A stretch of 64,000 bases of DNA from Allomuricauda sp. F6463D (GTDB taxonomy: Bacteria; Bacteroidota; Bacteroidia; Flavobacteriales; Flavobacteriaceae). Under the pieces are notes generated by a model. It did not search any database. It worked only from the letters and a program-made list of their open reading frames with translations, and was not told the origin of the DNA. Shown piece by piece: positions 60,720 through 64,000 of this stretch (within the stretch, counting starts at the first letter, position 1; each line of letters opens with the position of its first letter). The stretch is taken from positions 1,386,160-1,450,159 of the forward strand of contig NZ_JALKAN010000001.1 of NCBI RefSeq assembly GCF_023015965.1. The letters are read 5' to 3'. The translations under genes and the position numbers were made by a program.

Positions 60720-62708
60720 ATGAAATTTCAGGTAGTTTCAGATTTTAAACCTACGGGCGATCAACCTCAGGCCATAAAGCAATTAGTGGAGGGCATCGAA
60801 GGTAAAACGCCGCACCAAACTTTATTGGGAGTAACGGGTTCTGGGAAAACATTTACCGTGGCCAATGTAGTGGAATCAGTACAACGTCCAACATTGGTGT
60901 TGGCCCACAATAAGACTTTAGCAGCGCAACTGTATTCTGAGTTCAAACAGTTTTTTCCAAACAACGCAGTGGAGTATTTTGTATCCTACTACGATTATTA
61001 TCAGCCCGAGGCCTATATCCCAACAAGCGGACTTTACATTGAAAAAGACCTATCCATCAACGAGGACATTGAGAAACTTCGTTTGAGCGCCACTTCTTCC
61101 CTCCTGTCCGGAAGACGCGATGTGCTGGTTGTAGCTTCCGTTTCTTGTCTGTACGGCATTGGAAACCCTGTTGAGTTTCAAAAAAACGTGATCACCATTC
61201 ACCGGGATCAAGTCATCTCAAGAACCAAATTTTTAAAGCAATTGGTACAGAGCTTGTACGCCCGTACCACCGCAGATTTCCGAAACGGAAACTTTAGGGT
61301 GAAGGGTGATGTAGTGGATGTTTTCCCTGGATATGCGGACCATGCTTTCCGTATTCATTTTTTTGGGGATGAAATTGAAGAAATAGAGGCATTGGACCCC
61401 TACAACAACAAGGTGATTGAAGTTTACGACAGCTTGAACATCTATCCTGCAAACATGTTTGTTACCTCTCCGGACGTATTGCAAAATGCAATTAAGGATA
61501 TACAGGACGATCTAGTGAAGCAAATAGAATATTTCAAGGAAATTGGCCGCCCACTTGAAGCAAAACGCTTGGAAGAACGCACCAATTTTGATTTGGAAAT
61601 GATTCGAGAACTGGGCTATTGTTCAGGCATCGAGAATTATTCAAGGTATTTGGATGGTAGAAAACCAGGAACTAGGCCCTTTTGTCTGCTAGATTATTTT
61701 CCAGATGATTATTTGATGGTGATAGATGAAAGTCACGTTACCATTCCCCAAGTACACGCCATGTATGGTGGTGACCGCTCTAGAAAAGAAAACTTAGTGG
61801 AATATGGTTTTCGTTTACCCGCTGCAATGGACAATCGCCCATTAAAATTTGAAGAGTTTGAAGCACTCCAAAATCAGGTGCTTTATGTAAGTGCCACCCC
61901 TGCCGATTATGAATTAGAGTTGAGCGAAGGTGTGTATGTAGAACAGATCATACGTCCGACCGGGCTATTGGACCCTGTAATCGAAGTAAAGCCCAGCGCA
62001 AACCAAATTGATGATCTTGTAGAAGAAATTCAACAGCGCGTAGAACTGGACGAGCGAACCTTGGTGACTACACTTACCAAACGTATGGCAGAAGAACTCA
62101 CCAAATACCTAACCCGAATTGATATTCGTTGCCGTTATATTCATAGTGATGTGGACACATTGGAACGGGTGGAGATTATGCAGGATTTGCGCAAAGGCCT
62201 ATTTGATGTTCTCATCGGGGTCAACCTGTTAAGGGAAGGCTTGGATTTACCCGAGGTTTCACTGGTGGCCATTTTAGATGCAGACAAGGAAGGATTTTTG
62301 CGTAGTAACCGATCTTTGACCCAAACAGTGGGCCGTGCAGCTCGAAATCTAAATGGAAAGGCTATTATGTACGCGGATAAGATTACGGATAGTATGCAAA
62401 AGACAATCGACGAGACCAATTATAGAAGGGACAAACAAATGTCTTACAACAAAGAAAACAATATTACCCCCACAGCTCTGAACAAAAGCTTAGATAGTGC
62501 ACTGGCTAAAAATTCTGTTTCTACATACCATTTTCAAAAAGAAGAATTACGTGCTGCAGAACCAGACCTTGAATATCTTACACAAAATCAAAAAGAAAAA
62601 ATGATCAGGGACAAAAGAAAAGCTATGGAAAAAGCGGCCAAAGAACTCAATTTTATGGAAGCTGCCAAACTAAGGGACGAAATAAAAATGCTACAAGAAA
62701 AAGAATAA
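60720..62708 (+). CDS. uvrB: Excinuclease ABC subunit B
   Basis: Damage-verifying helicase of nucleotide excision repair. 662 residues: Walker A GVTGSGKTFTVANV, the beta-hairpin region YYDYYQPEAYIPTSGLYIEK, DESHVT, the motif V/VI block GVNLLREGLDLPEVSLV and QTVGRAARN, and the C-terminal UVR domain (~620-660) for UvrC contact. uvrA and uvrC are not nearby. It is monocistronic. Confidence 0.97.
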   Translation: MKFQVVSDFKPTGDQPQAIKQLVEGIEGKTPHQTLLGVTGSGKTFTVANVVESVQRPTLVLAHNKTLAAQLYSEFKQFFPNNAVEYFVSYYDYYQPEAYIPTSGLYIEKDLSINEDIEKLRLSATSSLLSGRRDVLVVASVSCLYGIGNPVEFQKNVITIHRDQVISRTKFLKQLVQSLYARTTADFRNGNFRVKGDVVDVFPGYADHAFRIHFFGDEIEEIEALDPYNNKVIEVYDSLNIYPANMFVTSPDVLQNAIKDIQDDLVKQIEYFKEIGRPLEAKRLEERTNFDLEMIRELGYCSGIENYSRYLDGRKPGTRPFCLLDYFPDDYLMVIDESHVTIPQVHAMYGGDRSRKENLVEYGFRLPAAMDNRPLKFEEFEALQNQVLYVSATPADYELELSEGVYVEQIIRPTGLLDPVIEVKPSANQIDDLVEEIQQRVELDERTLVTTLTKRMAEELTKYLTRIDIRCRYIHSDVDTLERVEIMQDLRKGLFDVLIGVNLLREGLDLPEVSLVAILDADKEGFLRSNRSLTQTVGRAARNLNGKAIMYADKITDSMQKTIDETNYRRDKQMSYNKENNITPTALNKSLDSALAKNSVSTYHFQKEELRAAEPDLEYLTQNQKEKMIRDKRKAMEKAAKELNFMEAAKLRDEIKMLQEKE

Positions 62709-62710
62709 AC

Positions 62711-62743
62711 AAAAACGCGCTCCGGTAAATACTGGAGCGCGCC
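62711..62743 (-). terminator. Intrinsic terminator (hsp20 side), between convergent uvrB and hsp20
   Basis: CGCGCTCCGGT (62716-62726) pairs with ACTGGAGCGCG (62731-62741) with one G-U and loop AAAT, 11 bp and very GC-rich for this genome. On the minus strand it is followed by TTTTTGTTTATT; on the plus strand there is no T-run. It thus best serves hsp20, though it may also stop uvrB transcripts. Confidence 0.75.
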
Positions 62744-62801
62744 TCAAACTAACCAACTAATCCAACCATCATGAAACACCTAAAGTTGGTGTTCTAATAT
62801 C

Positions 62802-63227
62802 TTATCCTATCTCTATTAATCGTTTTGGGTTTGGCAATGCCTCTTGCTTTTTGGGCAATTTCAATGTCAATATTCCATCTTCGTATTTGGCATCAATTTT
62901 AGATCCGTCTACGGTTTCTGGCAATGTAAAAGCTCTTTTAAATGAAGTAAATGAAAACTCTTTTCTAGTGTAGTTATCACTTTTTTCTTCATTTTCAGTT
63001 TCCACTTCACTGGAGATGGTCAATACATCATTATCAACTTCCACAGTAAAATCATCTTTTTTCATCCCTGGAACAGCAAGTTCCAATTCAAAAGCATCAG
63101 TGTTATCCTTAATGTTGACAGCAGGGACAGAAGCATTCCACTTTTCTGTGCCACCGAACCAATCAGGACCCATAAAATCGTTCATCAAGGATGGAAAAAA
63201 CAGGTTATTTCTTTTAACTATACTCAT
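62802..63227 (-). CDS. Small heat-shock protein (Hsp20/alpha-crystallin)
   Basis: ATP-independent holdase chaperone of 141 residues. The alpha-crystallin domain (~35-130) has DAFELELAVPGMKKDDFTV, a charged loop ETENEEKSDNYTRKEFSF and the A-x-x-x-n-G-V-L-like motif as KYEDGILTLKLPK. The N-terminus (NNLFFPSLMNDFMGPDWFGG) is typical. The upstream region carries two inverted repeats with ATGTC/GACAT cores that may control it. Confidence 0.94.
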   Translation of the reverse strand: MSIVKRNNLFFPSLMNDFMGPDWFGGTEKWNASVPAVNIKDNTDAFELELAVPGMKKDDFTVEVDNDVLTISSEVETENEEKSDNYTRKEFSFTSFKRAFTLPETVDGSKIDAKYEDGILTLKLPKKQEALPNPKRLIEIG

Positions 63228-63289
63228 AGCGATTCAATTTTAGTTAAACATTTAAATCACCCTGTATAAGTCAAAACCTATACCAATAC

Positions 63290-63316
63290 AAAAAACATGT
63301 CGTTATGACATGTTTT
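63290..63316 (-). terminator. Hairpin after the TerB-like gene
   Basis: AAAACATGTC (63292-63301) and GACATGTTTT (63307-63316) are perfect complements around GTTAT. On the minus strand the stem is followed by a T-run, so it fits a terminator for the TerB-like gene. It also lies 63 nt upstream of hsp20 and could be an operator instead. Confidence 0.6.
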
Positions 63317-63327
63317 GAGCAGAATTA

Positions 63328-63344
63328 AATGTCATTTTGACATT
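63328..63344. repeat. Inverted repeat AATGTCA-TTT-TGACATT
   Basis: A perfect 7-nt inverted repeat that overlaps the stop codon of the TerB-like gene. It shares the ATGTC/GACAT core with the hairpin 32 nt away. Confidence 0.5.
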
Positions 63345-63744
63345 AATTGTAGTATGCTTTGAAGATATTAATGAATACATCGGGAGGAACAATATTATCG
63401 GGGTAGCGATTCATCACCTCCAAGACTTGACTAATAGCCGCCGGGGGCAACCCCATCTTTAGACCAATATTGTAAAGTGTATGTATTTCTTTTTTATGCT
63501 GCTCATTATCAATGTTCATAAGCAAAATAAGTCGGTGAAACTGCACAATACGTTCAGCTTGTGTTTTCAATCGTACTTTAGGGGATTTTTCTTTTAACAA
63601 CCCTTCAAACACAGCCTTACTTACACCCAAACTACGAGCAACTTTTAGTAAAAACCCATATTCGGAGCGCTTTAAGGTATGATCCACCCTTGCAAAGGCA
63701 ATCATTTCTGAAAGAATGCTTAATTTTTCCTTATGGGTACCCAT
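63343..63744 (-). CDS. TerB-like helical protein
   Basis: A 133-residue all-helical protein resembling the TerB/DjlA N-terminal fold: KLSILSEMIAFARVDHTLKRSE (helix with the acidic D near residue 21), then AERIVQFHRLILLMNIDNEQ (second acidic site) and LYNIGLKMGLPPAAISQVLEV. It has no sequence tie to UvrB despite the proximity. TerB-like proteins bind metals or act at membranes; no other ter genes are present. A perfect 16-nt palindrome covers its start codon. Confidence 0.7.
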   Translation of the reverse strand: MGTHKEKLSILSEMIAFARVDHTLKRSEYGFLLKVARSLGVSKAVFEGLLKEKSPKVRLKTQAERIVQFHRLILLMNIDNEQHKKEIHTLYNIGLKMGLPPAAISQVLEVMNRYPDNIVPPDVFINIFKAYYN

Positions 63745-63746
63745 AA
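63731..63746. repeat. 16-nt perfect palindrome over the TerB-like start codon
   Basis: TTATGGGTACCCATAA is self-complementary and contains the start codon region (63742-63744). It encodes the first residues MGT. It may be a regulator site. Confidence 0.4.
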
Positions 63747-63956
63747 AATATGGTTTAGGTTTGCAATCCTAAGTAGATAACTCCATAACAACGGGTTTTA
63801 GTGCATAAAAAAGCACTGAAATTCAAGGCCTTTCCAACTAAACTCAAACAATTCCCGTTTATTACACGGTAATTCTTACTGGAATTTCATAAACTTTTCC
63901 CAGAGTCACATGCTTTAATTGCACTTTCTGGTAGTTTTAGCAGGCTTACAAAAATC

Positions 63957-64000
63957 ATGAAAAAAAGTATTACACTTTCGCTAAGTTTAGCCTATATGGA
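63957..64000 (+). CDS. Start of an exported protein (truncated by the window end)
   Basis: ATG at 63957 opens MKKSITLSLSLAYM, the first half of a signal peptide, and the frame continues off the window. Nothing can be said about the mature product. The 212-nt spacer before it holds a TAGGTTTG at 63756-63763, which matches the -7 consensus but is 193 nt away, and a stem UUUAGUGC/GCACUGAA. Confidence 0.55.
   Translation, partial: MKKSITLSLSLAYM

Noticed and set aside
62771..62797. ATG with 8 codons and a small AACACC/GGTGTT hairpin after uvrB
   Set aside because: Too short and without supporting context; the hairpin is weak and has no T-run.
63343..63744. Reading the small gene next to uvrB as a UvrB fragment
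   Set aside because: It is all-helical and TerB-like; no Walker or UVR motif is present, so the link is only proximity.
1..64000. CRISPR array, tRNA, rRNA, prophage or integrative element
   Set aside because: No regularly spaced repeats, cloverleaf sequences, phage genes or integrase were seen on either strand by eye.

Overview
This window is about 64 kb of chromosome from a marine-type member of the Bacteroidota, most likely the Flavobacteriaceae. The evidence is an AT-rich composition, almost no Shine-Dalgarno signals, several promoters of the Bacteroidetes TTG / TAnnTTTG type, a flavobacterial 6S RNA between zapA and rny, and gene families restricted to or typical of the group (DUF5606, CCC-motif membrane proteins, tandem DUF368, DUF349, DUF4105, Smr/DUF2027). 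I see no rRNA, tRNA, CRISPR array, prophage, transposase or integrase. Genes are densely packed on both strands. The genus cannot be fixed from the sequence alone.

Layout. 1-5.6 kb (+): end of a TPR protein, two tandem DUF368 undecaprenyl-phosphate translocase-like proteins, aroE, DUF349 protein. 5.7-8.6 kb (-): CBS protein and the block zapB-like, zapA, 6S RNA, rny. 8.7-16.8 kb: M23 peptidase, secreted unknown, cysteine desulfurase, surface lipoprotein, Smr protein, DUF2752 plus two CCC-motif proteins, recQ. 16.9-20.6 kb: kdsD-tatC-carboxymuconolactone decarboxylase-lptB, opposed by pssA. 20.7-30.7 kb: DUF4105 protein, ABC-F ATPase, a shrunken methyltransferase relative, a 53-aa membrane protein, cobalamin adenosyltransferase, DUF2795, secA, an orphan histidine kinase, and a small minus-strand operon of a 78-aa secreted and a 30-aa membrane peptide. 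31-35 kb: lipoprotein MsrA, an ECF sigma / anti-sigma / periplasmic helix-plus-beta protein operon, Ohr. 35-43 kb: meaB; a GT2 and flippase-like protein (+) against a GT39, PAP2 phosphatase and acidic protein (-); a REP-like inverted pair; MATE exporter; mazG. 43-49 kb: GH3-SGNH-GH20 hydrolases, DUF5606, def, ruvX. 49-53 kb: dapD and three surface-glycan enzymes. 53-64 kb: tsaC, cca, ctaA, pRiA4b-like protein, nucleoid-associated protein, a kinase-like unknown, an ABC-2 exporter, uvrB, hsp20, a TerB-like protein and the first codons of another gene.

How the parts fit. Much of the window serves the cell envelope: undecaprenyl-phosphate recycling (DUF368), Kdo precursor supply and LPS export (kdsD, lptB), polyprenyl-linked sugar transfer (GT2, flippase-like, GT39, PAP2), core/O-glycan assembly (GT2 pair and TupA-like), diaminopimelate (dapD), division (zapA), secretion (secA, tatC), and an envelope-stress sigma/anti-sigma module. 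The rest is housekeeping and oxidative or DNA-damage defence (msrA, ohr, recQ, uvrB, ruvX).

The items most worth a second look are two small genes easily missed (30 and 53 aa), a methyltransferase family member that seems to have lost its SAM-binding core, a flavobacterial protein with kinase-like catalytic-loop motifs, the ECF operon with a long heptad-patterned periplasmic protein, a G9 tract inside the RecQ Walker A motif, and a covarying REP-like doublet. I found no clear new defence island. These are hypotheses from reading the sequence; no database search was run.
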